Assembly (NCBI GenBank): GCA_020746875.1
Contig: JAGTJL010000005.1
Coordinates: forward strand, 2,294,001-2,358,000
From: Rhexocercosporidium sp. MPI-PUGE-AT-0058
Taxonomy: Eukaryota; Ascomycota; Leotiomycetes; Helotiales
Length of the DNA stretch: 64,000 nt
Reading direction: 5' to 3'
The position numbers and the translations under genes were made by a program. Below the pieces are notes generated by a model. That model did no database searches. It saw only the letters and a program-made list of their open reading frames with translations, and was not told the origin of the DNA. Shown in pieces: positions 37,369 through 50,185 of the stretch (position 1 is the first letter of the stretch; each line of letters begins with the position of its first letter).

Positions 37369-38894
37369 ATGTCTCAGAAGTATACGGATTCTCGCAACAT
37401 GTCTCGTAGCGGGAGTTCTCAGACTCCAGAAGTCGTGGATGCGATGTTTGTTGGTTGGACCCCTGAAGTCGAGAAGGAAGTTCGCAAGACGGCGCCCAGG
37501 TTACACCACAAGAAAAGTAGGACAGGATGCCAGCAATGCAGGGCGAGACGGGTTAAGGTACGTGGCTCGCTTTCGTTCTTTCGTGCAGCTTCTTCCGGCC
37601 TCAAGCCTCAAGCTTTCAACCTTTGAGTATCACACAAACCTCCGTCCACCTTCCCATCAGTGAAGAATACAAGGTCCTACTGCTGAAGAATACTTCCAAA
37701 ACCTTTCGAAATCTTTGAACTATTGTACTAACATTCCTGCAGTGTAATGAGGTCCACCCAATATGTGGGAGTTGCACCAGGCACAAGACAACTTGCGTCT
37801 GGGGACGGCAAGGGAACACGACCCAATCTCCAAATGTCAAACCCAAAACATGCGCAATCAGACCGAAGATCCACTCGAGCCACCACACGGAAATAAAAGA
37901 CGACGACGAGCCCCGAGAATCAAGTCAACGGCGCTTTGACGAACTGAAACTCCTCCACCAGTACATGGCCTTCACATGCATGACTTTGAATTTTCCCGAC
38001 GACCACAGGCAGCAGAATGACTGGGGAGTCGCCATCCCTCAGCTAGCATTCAAACATAACTCCCTTTTGTACTCCATATACACATTAGCAGCACTCCACA
38101 TAGCCAAACTCGAGCCAAATCACCCCCAACACATCGCCACATACCAAAAATACCTCGGCCTCACACTCCGCGAACACAGAGACGAAGTGGGTACACTGAA
38201 CCGCTCAAACGCAGACGCAGCCTGCATCACATCCTCCTGCCTCCGCATCTGCACCTTCGCACTCCTCCAAGAACGCCATCTCACACCCTACACACCTCCC
38301 ACAGAATGGCTCCAAATGTCCAGCACCACTGGCCGCGGCCTCAATGTGGAGGCATGGAAATACATCGCTGATGACAACAACTCCATCATGCGAGGTATGA
38401 TCTGCTCCGCACCGGGCATGAAGCCGGGCGGCTGGCTGCGTGAAGAAGCAACCCTCTTCCACCCCTCAAACCGCCGGGAACTCATGCACCTCCTCCGACG
38501 CACACCCTCCGATATCCTCTCAGAGCCGTGGAACTCCCGTATTGAAGAGGCCTACGAGTCTACAACGAGCTACATCGGCTCCATCCAGATCGCCATCGCT
38601 GCGCAGGAACCACCAGGGTCAATATTTCGTCGTCTAGTCCTCTTCCCAACGATGGTGCAGAGCGAGTTTATCTTTTTGGTGAAGGAGCAGAGGCCGAGGG
38701 CGTTGGTTATTTTGGCCCATTTCTTTGCCTTCTTGGCGGATTTTAGGGATATCTGGTGGATTGGTGATACGGGGCCAAGGGAGGTAAGGGGAATCGAGAG
38801 TGTGTTGCCGGAGGAGTGGAGGGATTCGATGATTTGGCCGTTGCAGACTATTGAGGATTCATTCTTGTTGTCGTCTTTGGATCTTGGTAGTTGA
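37369..38894 (+). CDS. Zn2Cys6 transcription factor, Upc2/Ecm22-like layout
   Basis: Two exons, 37369-37557 and 37743-38894, with a 185-nt intron inside the zinc cluster, give 446 residues. The DNA-binding domain is CQQCRARRVK then CNEVHPICGSCTRHKTTC (C-x2-C-x6-C-x6-C-x2-C-x6-C), preceded by the basic LHHKKSRTG lead-in common in sterol-regulator-like factors. The C-terminal part starts with ELKLLHQYMAFTCMTL and continues helical to the end. This arrangement is that of Upc2-like regulators, which act in the nucleus. The target is unknown and the sterol link is only by resemblance. The frame is intact. Confidence 0.88.
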
Positions 38895-39589
38895 ATTTGT
38901 TGCGATCTTATCTGCAAGTTGGAGTCGGGTGTTTGATTCTGGGCGTATAGATACCTTCTGGGATGGTGTGATTGGGAACTAGGAGTTGATAACTTAGTAA
39001 TGACAGAGTGAAATCCTACGGTACTTGGTCTATTTTTTTACTATGCAAAACTCAGATTAGCTTTGTAGTACGTTCATTTAGTCTGGTAGTAAGCTATACT
39101 GTTTAAGTGTTGAGGGTTGGTCACTCGCCCTCACTTGCATGTTTCCCGCCAGAACTTGGTAACAGTAATAAACTAAGAGATTAGACTACAATACATCAAC
39201 AGAAGACATCAAGCACTGAATATTTTACGCAGAACACAGGGATATAGAGGCTAAGCTAGCGCTGGCTACACGACTTGGGGATTTGGTATCTTATCACGTG
39301 AGAAGCCTCGCGTCTACTAAAAACATAATTGCTGAGATTGCCCGACATTCAGTCGACGTTGATTATCTAAGACTGGGGCTCCGAGACCATTCCCATGTAC
39401 TATGTAACAGACTGTACGCCCAGGCGCCGTTTTCGTCTACCTCGAACTACCACCCAAACGAATATGTATCCGAAACGCCACGCCAAATGCAAGGTACGGG
39501 GGCTAAGCAGACGGAAATCTAAAAGAAGGCATTTTCAAAAATGTCACACCACTTTTCATTCCCGGCAGAGACCAAATAGAAGGCCCAGT
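38895..39589. other. Convergent intergenic region
   Basis: Lies between the 3' ends of two oppositely oriented regulators. AT-rich, no gene seen. Confidence 0.5.
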
Positions 39590-42052
39590 TTATCGAAATG
39601 GCTCGTCACGTGCTATCATTCGACGATTTGATTCCCACGCCGCCGTGATCTGTTTCTGTATCGCTGCTGTAGGGCGTGCATGATCTCTCTCAGTCTCTAT
39701 CAGGAGATTGAGCAGTGCTTCTTGCTCTAAGCTATCATCAAAGCGGTCACCGCCTATCAGACCGAGTCAGCGATGTTGCATTGATGAGAGAGACTGCCAA
39801 CGGGAGCTACATCACTTACACATTGCAATACCCATACAAGCTGTGAACATTCCGGGTGGAGTGGAGCGGTTATGTAGTCCGATGCCACAGAGCTCGCGTA
39901 AGTTGTGTTTGACTCCAGTCTGTGCAGTGTCAGCTGTGAGGATGTTGAGAAATTTCGCGGTGGGTCAGGTTCACTCACTAGCATGACCTTCTCGGCGTCG
40001 TCGCGGTTCTTTCCTATCCGCGGAATCTTAGGGTCGAAAGTCGACAATAGTATTTGCGCCAGTTTGTGATGTTGAATTCCGATGACTGGGGGCACATTTA
40101 GCAAGGGTTGACGCCCTAAAGGGGGTTTGAAGAACACACTGTGACAAGGATGTATATGCAGGATCTTGGGGAAAGCCTCTCCCTTGCTGCGATCTGCCGC
40201 CCTGTAGTAGTAAGGAGTAAAAGAATCTGGCTTATCTTGTTGCCATTGATGACTTTCAGCTTGAAGTTTTGCCCAGTGAGAGGGATCGACTCCTCTCGGC
40301 CCAAAGCAGCAATTCAGCACATCAGCCAAATGCACCACCGCTCGGTTCGCCCAACCAAAATCAGTACTTGGGTCAACAGAGCGATCAATGTGTCCAATCT
40401 CAATTTGGACAGCTCTGTGGCTGATGGTGGCGACGTAGATTTCTTGCCGCAAGCCTACCCAGAAAGCTGCTTCGCTTAGTCCACCTTGCATGACATTTGA
40501 ACCATGCTCACGAACGAAGCTTTGGATTCCTTCGATGTGAGCTGCGCCCTGTTTACCAGTTTCAAGGACTGAAATGTGTCAGAGACGTAATCGCATGATA
40601 CCAAAGGGACTCACGGTCAATCTCTTCCAATACCCGAAGGATAATCAAAGCTGCGAACAAAGTCTCATCTGCTCTTGTGACCACATTGTCAAGCATAGGA
40701 ATGAGCAGCTGAATGCAATCTCCATAGTACTGTCTTGCTGCAATTTCGTTTGACTCGCTGGCCCGCTTGGTCAGGGTCAGTTGTCGTGCGGACAGAGCAA
40801 GTATGGCTTTCAGTAAAACGGGGCATTTTGCTGCGCGCTTTGGGACCTCAACTTGAAAGTGTTGATTTGGATCACATAAGTCTAGCTATTGCCAAGAATT
40901 AGAACTAAATCGGTTATCGGTTGAGAGTTACCGAGCCACTAACCCATTTTGCAAGATCTTCAACGTAGTGACCGAAAAGACGAGCTTCTGCGGCATCTTT
41001 GAGAGGCCACACGGAATCATCGGTGTGGATGTTAGGGACTGGGTTCGGCTCAACTGCAAACGCCAATCAGCCCTCGTAGGCCATTATGAATTTGTCGCTA
41101 GCTCACCTCTCGATATCTCTCGTGGCTGGGGTATGTCCGCTGGTAAGAATACATTATGAATGACGTGAGATACAACGGGCTCTATAGGTCCGTATGGAGG
41201 AGTGCTGAAAGGATATTCTGGTGTAGTCCCATAATTTCGCTGCCATGGAGAGTGTGTGAAATCGCTTTGCTGAGAGCTCATTCCAAATGGCGAGATGGGT
41301 GAAGCCAGAGGCACAATATTACTCATCAATTTTTCTCCCTCCCAAATGCTGCTGGGCTGCTCGTATTCATCTTCTGAGGTAGAGTCGCCAGTGCTATCCA
41401 TGTGATTGTTATTCTCATTGATCCATTGATCTATTTCATGATGTCAGTCAATGCGTACTCAATGAGGATCGTATGTGACGATGAAACACATGATCCACAA
41501 TTATGTAGTCAACCGTGAAGGTTACCCCGGAAGGGTAAAGGAAGACTGGGAATCTTTGAATTGTTTGCTTTGGAGTTCTTGGCTGGAGCGATGCATGACT
41601 TACATCCACCGTCGGACTTCAGGGCTACCCATTCATGATCACGAGAATACTTTTCTGTCAACCATTAGCTCTTGAGAATTCGCAAGGAAATTGAGAGCCG
41701 TACTGTTGTGGCTTCGAAACACCAACCCTCGAGTGCAATCTCGACCCGATGCAGCACATCTACCACAAGTTGGTTCCACTTTGTCACCTGGACGAAGTGA
41801 GTATGGGTATGAATGTGACCCTATCCTTCCCAGGTGGCCCAAAATGAAGCTTTCCCGAGAAAATCTAGGTTGAAAAGAAAGCCAGGGATGGACTTACATC
41901 TGACATGTTTGTCGCGGCATTCCTGACTACAGTCACAGAAGTCAGCAAGTTCTTGTCAATGTGAAGCCGAGCAGAAGCGGAGTAGACACCAGGGGCGCAT
42001 ACCAACCTGATCGATTCCTTGCAACCATCCCTACACTCCTTACGCTTCTGAA
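39590..42052 (-). CDS. Zn2Cys6 regulator with Fungal_trans_2 domain, N-terminus unresolved
   Basis: Many small exons can be chained in frame: 41898-41922, 41704-41787, 41604-41654, 41107-41430, 40944-41053, 40615-40885, 39979-40568, 39820-39919, 39590-39753. The zinc cluster is ECRDKHVRC then DKVEPTCGRCAASGRDC. A Pro/Ser-rich linker follows, then the Fungal_trans_2 (PF11951-type) core with EVPKRAAKCPVLLKAILALS and YYGDCIQLLIPML, ending EQEALLNLLIETERDHA. The exon with the first cysteine (to 42052) reads KRKECRDGCK. A perfect cluster needs splicing right after this AAG, but the donor there is GA, not GT. No upstream ATG in frame was found. The gene may therefore be damaged at its 5' end, or it may use a different first exon. 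Confidence 0.7.
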
Positions 42053-42841
42053 CTGATATTTCGAACAGTATGAGCGGATACGGTAATGACAAAATTGACT
42101 TTATGCTGAAGGAAGGAATTCATACCGAGAAGTTGTTCAAGTCTAACTTTAGCTGAGGTAGTGATATTGAAAGGGTGGAGCTGGAGTGCGGGGTCTGGAT
42201 GTCGCTAATACGCCTGGGAAGGGAAAGCCTGGGTTTATGTGGAACACACCAGTAATTTCTCACACCTGACTGGTTGGTTTAAGCTGTGCTAAGTTCCGAG
42301 GTGCCGTCATAGCCCGACGCTGATAAGTGGTTCTTCAAGCGAAGCAGGGGAAAGATGTTTGATGAGGATGTAAACAAAAGTCTGATCGACTTCGAGCCAT
42401 AATGCGGTGCTCGGAATGTTGATAGGACCACCAGAACAGTTGGTCTTCGGCCTGAGTGCCAAGTCGCCTGGCAGTTTTGGGGCATCGTGATCGCACTACG
42501 GGTATCATGAGACCGTAGACCCGCAATTAAAGGAGCTTCAAAAACGATGGGACCCAAGAAATGGATACTACAACAATGACGACTTCACAGAGTACTAAAC
42601 TCCCCAAATCCAGATGCTTTAGAAGGCAGGAAAGATCCATCTATAACTTATGGACTCCCCTTGAGAACAAGTGGAGATTCATCACCAATCTTGCTCGGCT
42701 TGAGATCTTGTCATAGTCCTAAATTCTGCTGCTGCATTTAATTACGACGCAAGCTCATCCTAAACTCTTATATTTATTATCAGTCGACCTTTTGGAATTC
42801 GTATCCCACCAGACAGTATTCAACACACAGAAACGGTAACT
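42053..42841. promoter_or_regulatory. Divergent intergenic region between a regulator and a sugar transporter
   Basis: About 0.8 kb separates the 5' end of the minus-strand Zn2Cys6 gene from the ATG of the plus-strand transporter. Head-to-head arrangement suggests, but does not prove, shared control. Part of it may hold the unresolved first exon of the regulator. Confidence 0.4.
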
Positions 42842-44707
42842 ATGTGGACAAGGACGAAGAGAGGAAGAGAATCGAACGCGCCAACCGCCGAACATGTCGA
42901 AATGAAAAGAACCCGAGGATCCGGGGACATGAGAGCACCACCCCCTTACGATATAGCCACTGCCAACAGATTAAGAGTCGGAGGTGAAGCAGTCTCTCCA
43001 CAAGCGGATCTTGTTGACATTGAAGACACACCCTTGTCTTGCTCTAGCTGGTTTGTCCCCGGTGTCTCTGGTATCGGAGGCGCTTTGTTCGGTATGTTGA
43101 TACCTCCACATTAGTTAACAGAAGATCGTTTCTGAAAATTCTTTTAGGCTACGACACGGGCACAATCGGACATGTTCTTCCTCACCTCAATGGTTCGTTG
43201 GATGGTGGAATTACTACGGGAGAGAAAGCAGCGGTTGTGGCAATGTCCTCCGTTGGTGCCTTTTTCGGGGGTCTTTGTGTTCTGCTATCAGATAAGTTTG
43301 GAAGGAAGACAGTCATGTATCTGAGTGCCGCACTCTACATTATCGGTGCGGTTCTACAAGCAACCGCTCGGTCTGTCCCTCAGATAATCATTGCAAGAAT
43401 GATCACCGGCTTTAGCATTGGTTCGGCTTCAGCAGTTGCCCCTGTGCGTATCTCATTGCTTCCTGGTGTATGGGTTGACCAATTTCTAACACCTAGAAAG
43501 ATGTATATTGGAGAAGTGGCTCCAGCGAAGTCCCGAGGCAAAATGACCGGCATGTTCAACTTGGCAATCACAGGAACTCAGCTGGTTGGGTATGCAGTTG
43601 GTGTCGGCCTGGGAGACAAACACAATGGGTGGAGAATCATGACTGGTATAGGGGGCGGGATAGCCGTGCTTTGGATTTTACTCCTTCCATTCTGTCCGGA
43701 GTCTCCTCGACATTTAGTTGCGGTCAATCGAAGAAAGGCAGAGGTTGCCGTCCAGAAACTTCGCCCCAACGCAAGTCCAGAACAGGTTGGGCAGCACGTC
43801 GAGCATTTACACATGCACATGGAAGCAGCCAAGCTTGCCCGAGGAGGAAGAGGAAACTTGTCGCAATTCAAGCTACTCTTCAACAAAGAGAACCGTTGGA
43901 AAACCTTCGCTGCCTGTGGGCTTATGGCACTGTCTCAATTAAGTGGGTTCAACTCTTTGATGTACTTCGCACCTACTCTCCTCGTTGCGCTGGGGTTCTC
44001 ACCTTTGGTTGCTGTCGCTATCCCTGCAACCAACCTACTCGTGACGACTATCTACATGACCCTGGTGGATCGTATGGGAAGGAGACATATTCTTCTAACC
44101 ACATCCCCGCTGATGGTATGTTCTCCCATTCCGAAATCAATTCAACCTCTAGAGCTAATGAAGTGTACAGAGTTTCTCGCTTATAATCAGTGTCATTGCT
44201 TGGGCGCTCAACGACACCCTCCTTACTTCCAGGGCTGACGATATAGCCGATTTGATTACGGCTGGGGAAATTCAGAGGCCTCCATTGGACAGTACCTCCT
44301 TCATAATTCTCGGAACAATGGTAGGACTAGTGGTAGGCTACGCGGGCGCGATTGGAAATTTAGCATGGACATCATCAGAATTCTTTCCTACCGAACTACG
44401 GCCTCACGGAACCATGCTGATGAACATGTGTAATTGGGGCCCAAATGTCCTGGTATCTGGAACGTTTTTGCCTCTTTTCGAGAATGCAGGTGCACCAGCA
44501 ACCTCTGCAATATATGCTGCGTTTTCTGCAACTGGTACGATCTTCGCATACTTCTTCTATCCTGAAGTGATGGGTCTCCCACTAGAGGATATCAAGGAAG
44601 TCTTCGCGGCAGACGAGTCTCCAGTGAAGACTGCCAACAGGAAGCAAAGGGAGTTGAGGGAAATCAGAAGGAGCAGAGATCGAATGGCTCGGGGTGATTG
44701 TGTTTGA
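42842..44707 (+). CDS. MFS sugar transporter
   Basis: Four exons (42842-43091, 43148-43443, 43501-44115, 44171-44707) give 565 residues with introns of 55-57 nt. Twelve-helix sugar porter signatures: GYDTGTIG in helix 1, DKFGRKT and DRMGRRH (the two D-R-G-R-R loops), YIGEVAPAKSRG, LCPESPRHL-like PFCPESPRHL, and the ending YPEVMGLPLEDIKEVF in place of the usual PETKG. About 75 hydrophilic residues precede helix 1. It should import a hexose or related sugar with protons at the plasma membrane; the exact sugar cannot be read from sequence. It lies head-to-head with a Zn2Cys6 regulator. The frame is intact. Confidence 0.92.
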
Positions 44708-47368
44708 GCGTGTCGGGGATTGATGTTTACCTGTGTTGTAATTTGGTTGAGAATCTGTTGACGATTTACGATGCTCGCTATATCATTCTGTTCTGTATTT
44801 AAGATATCCTCGGCGAGAAACGCTTGGAAGGGAAACCTACCTTCACTACATCGCAACATCTGTTTAAATAGATTCCGTTTACCCAGACCATCGCTGTTCC
44901 AATCCATGCCGCGAATTTCTTGGACCCTGCTTTATTCTTGTTCATCGTAGGTTTGGGCCAAAGGCAGTTGACTTTACTCAGCTCACCCCAATTTTCCGGC
45001 AGTGCCAACATAGCTTTTCCAATCACAATGTTTTTTTTATCCATCCGGAAATGCAGGGCATGTAAGAGAACCATTAAGGAGAGTAATTCATGAGAACTTC
45101 GAGGAGTAGAAGGCAGCGGAGTTGCAGGAAGAGAGAAAGCACGAAAGACAGAATTCAAGCCAAGTTGGAGTTTCTGAACGTTCGATTTTTACATGTTTGT
45201 TAGCATCGCGTTGGTCGTTCAAGTACTTGCTAGCGAATCGAATTCATCGTCAACTTCTGAGTTTGATTAATGAGTCGCAACACTGCTCAATATTTTGGTG
45301 TTCCAAATGACGACAATGAGGGCATAACAAACTCATCAGTGGCAATGTCAAGAGTATCAGCAAAGTCGATGTTCTAGACCCGTCAGTGAGCCGAAAACAT
45401 CTGTCGTCATTTACCAACAATCTTCAAAAGCCGATCCAGGAGCTTAGTCCTCGGATAAAAAGCTCAAAGAAGATGGTAATTGGAAAATTTTACCAAAAAT
45501 ATGGCAATCCTGACCTGAAATACGTAGCCCGGGAGTCTTTCTTAAGCTTAAGCACAGTTCAGCTCTGGACAGTGACGCCGTCACTTAGGTCGTAATCAAG
45601 AAGGGCAACCCGCGCCCACAAATCAAGTTTGTAGTCGGAACTTCGGAAGCTATGATGCATTGTTTGCGTGACTAAAGAGTGAAACCTCGGTGCGGGTAGG
45701 GCGTTCTAGGGAACTAAAGAAATCAGTTGACCTTAGATAGCTGTCAATCCGAGATCAGGAGGGGAAATCTCCACGAATGACATGAACGCACCTGGACTGA
45801 GACATTATTGGGATTAGTTTCTCTTTCTATCCGTAATGCTCATTATTGGGAAGTAGAATCGTAGTAGCTTGATTGAAGCTTGGAATTTGTGCAGGTCATC
45901 CAGGCTGAAATGTACAGTACCTATCGGATACTATTCCGCATAGTACCAGCCAAACAGTTGCGGCAAAAAGCTTCCAAAACATACCAACATAGATCAAAGT
46001 TGCAACTGATCAACTACAGGTCCTTAGAGCATAGATTGACTTGATATTACTGGAAATATTCAACGCCAGAGTGCAGCTCGGACTGACCAATGCGAAACAC
46101 AAACCACAACCACGTCATCACCTGTAGTTAGCTGCACTTTTGTTCCTGGCAGAACGTCTTCCGAGTCAAAAAGTAAAAGCTACGAGCCCAAGTATGAGGA
46201 GGGATCCGATGGTTACACCAGCCCCTACTCCTGCTTTTGCGCCTGTTGACAGACATTAATTTAAGTTTACAATTTCGGAAGATAGGGACTGCGATGTTTC
46301 AGAGGCAAAGTTGATCAAGGCGCTGCTTGATCTCTCGATTGAGACAGTGGTCATTGAGTTGCTTGTGGGCTTGCTACCTGACCTTTAATCTTGCGATGAT
46401 GTGGAATCAGGTGCCGACGTAGTGCCCGAGTTGTTAGTGTTGAAGCTGAAGCCGTGAAACTATAGATATTAACGAATCGGCGTTAGTAGCCTCGCTGTTG
46501 TGATTCCGCCAATTGGTAATGGAGGTTCGGTGCTTGCAGGTGTATATTTGCCCCGTAGCTTACTGATGTTGATTGATCAACAAATGTACCTCAGAGTAAA
46601 ATTTGATTTCTAAAACGCATGATGCATCCTTGATTGGTGTGAAACTAATACTATCTCAGATGTTCGATTCTCAAAGTGCCCAGAAATCCATTGTTGAAAG
46701 AACCAATCCAGGCACTTTACTTCAGGGCATTTCACGGCATTTCAACCATATCGCCGTTAATCTGTTCGGTAGTTCGATGTATAACTAGATTATGGCTACA
46801 TTACAAGCAAAGCTATTTCACAGGTCTGCGGATTTGTCAGCGCTTGCTTTGGCATTGCAAGGTAATTGCTGGTGCGGTTGGTACAAAAATAAGTGATTGT
46901 AGACCGATCATGCAATTTTGTCTGACCAGGCACATTGAATCATATTGGTGAATAAATAGTATAAAGAAAATGTAAGCAATATAAAAGTCATTCCAACGAA
47001 AAAAACTATATAGGTAGGCAAAACTTCACTTGGCCGCTATATTAACCGACTCAGGCTCGACGGCCCCTTCTCACCACAGCCAATCACACGAGCTCTTCAG
47101 TAGGCTAACGCTCTATAAAAGACACAGCGCTTCATCCCGCCTGGGCTTGTCAAAGGCATATATTGGACTGTGACTTCAGGATACAATGCAGACGCATACA
47201 GTTGATGCAGAGCAGCATCTTCCCTCTGCTGTCTGCAGGAAGGACTCAGATGGAGGAACGATGTAAAAGACATCATTTTTCCCTTCAATTATTGAAAAGG
47301 CGCCAAAAACTAGCTTCACTCTTTCAGCATCTCATCAATTTTTCAAAGAGTGCGGATCAGTTTCTGTA
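44708..47368. other. Long gene-free interval
   Basis: About 2.7 kb of short, unconvincing ORFs. Holds the 3' end of the sugar transporter and the upstream flank of the dead GH16 gene. Confidence 0.5.
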
Positions 47369-48297
47369 ATGTTCTACTTGATATTCGTCCTCCCAGCGAA
47401 CGCCACGCTTTTGAGCAAACGCTTTGTAAATCCATCCTGAAGCACGCTTCAATCTCACCCATATCGTCTCCATTAGAACCGGTTCTGTTGCGACTTTTTT
47501 GGAGATTTTGAGGGTCCAATTAATTCGCTTCCTTGTCGCTCACACTGGATCATCGATCTTAGAACATCCTACCCGGGTGGTCCGTCACAATGGGGCAACG
47601 CTGAGTTCCAAACATACAGACTCAACAGACAACATCCGCACAACAGATGACAAGACATTGGTCATCACTCCACGATTTAGAAACGGAGCATGGACAACTG
47701 CACGAATTGAAACTCAAAAAGACTTTGCTGCTGCTCCCAGGGGAAAGTGGTTGATTGGGGCACGGATCAAACTTGGCACGGCTCCAGCCTCCCAGCAGCA
47801 AGGAATATGGAATGCGTTCTGGGCAATTGGGAAGGGCTTCAGGGGAAACCACTGGAATTAGCCAGCCGTGACAGAATGGGACATCCTCGGGGTCATCAAC
47901 GGGACTTCGGCTATGCACCCAACTGTCCACTGTGGCACACGTCCCGGCGGTCCCTGTAGCGAAGATAATGGAATCGGAGGTCCTGGTGAGAGTTTTTCGA
48001 GAGGCGATTTCCACACTGTAGGCCTTTTGATTGACAGCACAGAAATAATGCGGCAGGGCAAGAAACTGGCAAACGGAATCAATGACCCGGTCCTTTGATG
48101 GCCAAGACCTGTTTGTGCTTACCAGTTCACACGTTGGCGACAAACCAGCTTGGGAGAAGTTGGCCCACGATGAACATTTTCTGATATTGAATATTGAAAT
48201 TGGAGGCAATTGGCCAGGTCCACTAAACACTCAGACTATGGATAGGCCATCTGTTGCGATGGAAGTAGATTACGTGGGAATATGGAGCTCCATTTGA
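47369..48297 (+). pseudogene. Secreted GH16-family glucanase, inactivated
   Basis: Starts with an ATG and a short secretion signal (MFYLIFVLPANATLL) at 47369. GH16 landmarks follow in different frames: YPGGPSQWGNAE, LVITPRFRNGAWTTARIETQ, ARIKLGTAPASQQQGIW, AVTEWDILGVINGT (active-site E.D.. region), HPTVHCGTRPGGPC and the C-terminal AMEVDYVGIW. Breaks: a 2-nt loss near 47625 after QTY, a TGG-to-TAG stop just before PAVTEWDI (about 47860), and another frame change near 48085 before RSFDGQDLFVLT. Intact relatives hydrolyse beta-1,3/1,4-glucans outside the cell. Sequence similarity to live GH16 proteins remains high, so the loss looks recent. Confidence 0.85.
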
Positions 48298-48429
48298 TGG
48301 TGTGGTTGATATTCGGCGGTGGTTCCAATGCCGAATCTTCTTTCAGTGTCTCTCTTGGGCGCATGTAGAGAAATTAAACACATTTTTCGGCTCCGAACTT
48401 TCCTAGTCTTAAAATCCATGATTTCGCAG

Positions 48430-50185
48430 TCAAGTTGAGCTTTGGTCCATCCATTCACTAGGGCTGAAGCCGATATCTTCCACGGGCCAAGTACCACCAG
48501 CAGCCAATTCATAGACTTGTTTGTCCTCAACCTTGTTTGCGAAGCCATATAAGAACCGTAGCATCCAATCATCCATCTTGAAAGCCGTGTCCATATCTCT
48601 CCAGCATGCCTCTCTAAACTTCCGAAATGCCTCAAAGCTGATTTCCAGTACCGGCCAGAAGTTTCGCAACTGCAACAGAATCTCGAAATTTCTTTCCAGA
48701 CGGTCTCTTGCATCTCTGATCTCTGTTTCGGATCCGCTAAAAAGGAGTGTATGTATCTGAATAGTGGATGCAACTACGAGGTTATGGCCAACCATTGTGT
48801 AGAGAACGTTGCAGCCAGGTATTCGATGGGATTGGTTGACGAGTTCGCAAAGCTGTGACGAGAATGACTTGCATGTTTCCGCATAGCGGTAGGAGGGACC
48901 ATTGCCAGATGCCGGATCCTGGCATTTATGGAGGTACTGATAGAACAGAAGCTGCCCGAAATGATAGTATCCAAGGTGGACAGCCACAAAAACTCTCCCG
49001 AGACCCTGAGTGCCAAAATGATGGAGATTCTCAGCAGTATTCCGTACATGGGGAGGCAAGGACGAGCGCCAGGTTTCTAATTTTTGGAAGAGATGTTGAA
49101 TCGTTTGTTCGTGTCGTTCTAGACTGTTCGAAGAAGATTGGTTGCTGATCAAGAACTTGTGAAAGTCGTTGATGTCAATCAAAATTCGATTCAAGATTAT
49201 CATCTGCGCGTAGAGTGATGTGCTCATATCCGAAAGAGGATCAACTTTAGAATGGGCGCTGCTGTCGGTTCGAAGGCCGAGGAAATATGCCTCTGCAATA
49301 GGTAACGGCGCATCGTTGCTTTCAATCATCTGTCTCGGTAGTCCGAGGCCAGCTGAAGACCAAGTATCCAACTTCCAGATTGTCCACCAGACTATCCTCC
49401 ACAGTCAGCCGACAATCTTGATGAAGCGGACACACACACCTCTAACGTTTACCTCCTTATCAGCTGCATTGTTTGCAGGCATATTCATCAGGTCAAGCAA
49501 AGTAGCCATTCGACTCGCAACAGAATAGTATACCGATTCGGCAGCTGCATCGCCTTCTGATCGACTCACGGTGCCGAGAAGAATGCAAGCCTGAATCGTT
49601 GAGAGTGACACGTCTCCAATATCGAGCAACCGGGAACTCTCTTTTGCATACTCACTGCTTCTGTCCCAAAGACAGGAGTTTTTGAAAGCTGAATGGGTAG
49701 AGAAGCTAGTCATTTTAGTCCATATGTGTATAAGGGAAACTCTTGGTGCCATACCGAGCCGATAAAGCTAACATCGCATAAAGAACAACAAGTGGTGCTT
49801 TCCCTCGGGTTACGGCGTCTGTAAAACTTGGACGATGGAATAATGTATGGAACTGGTCATGTATAAGGTCAAAATACAATCCAACAATCTCGAGTACAAG
49901 CGGCGTTGGGAGATCCAAGGAGGTTTGAACTGTTGGTTTATACACCTCGCTGGCCACTGTGCGAGCAGCGAGCTCGTGTCGAGATATTGGTGGACCCCGG
50001 AGACGTGGACCGGAGCATTTCAAGTCTCTTTCTCGGCAAGGAATACAAACAGCATCGTTGGAGCGAAAAATACATTTCTTCCTACGAGATCTGGTTTGCA
50101 GAAAAGGCGTTTAGAGTGATAAGATCGAATACAGGGTATCCAAGAAGACTTACCGACAAGCAAAACATGCAGTGGAGGTTCTCAT
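48430..50185 (-). CDS. Zn2Cys6 transcription factor with fungal-specific regulatory domain
   Basis: Four exons (50154-50185, 49755-50090, 49440-49705, 48430-49391) give 531 residues. The first exon is only 32 nt and ends inside the zinc cluster CFACRSRRKKC, then CIPCRERDLKC (C-x2-C-x6-C-x8-C-x2-C-x6-C). The middle part has FDLIHDQFHTLFHRPSF and YAMLALSAR, typical of the Fungal_trans (PF04082) domain, followed by IQACILLGTVSRSEGDA and TWSSAGLGLPRQM. It stands just downstream of the alpha-galactosidase gene on the same strand and beside the dead GH16 gene, so a role in controlling extracellular sugar-chain breakdown is plausible but inferred. The frame is intact. Confidence 0.9.

Noticed and set aside
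43629..44186. 185-codon plus-strand ORF in another frame of the sugar transporter
   Set aside because: It is a shadow frame; the true frame carries the PESPR and DRMGRR motifs and splices cleanly.
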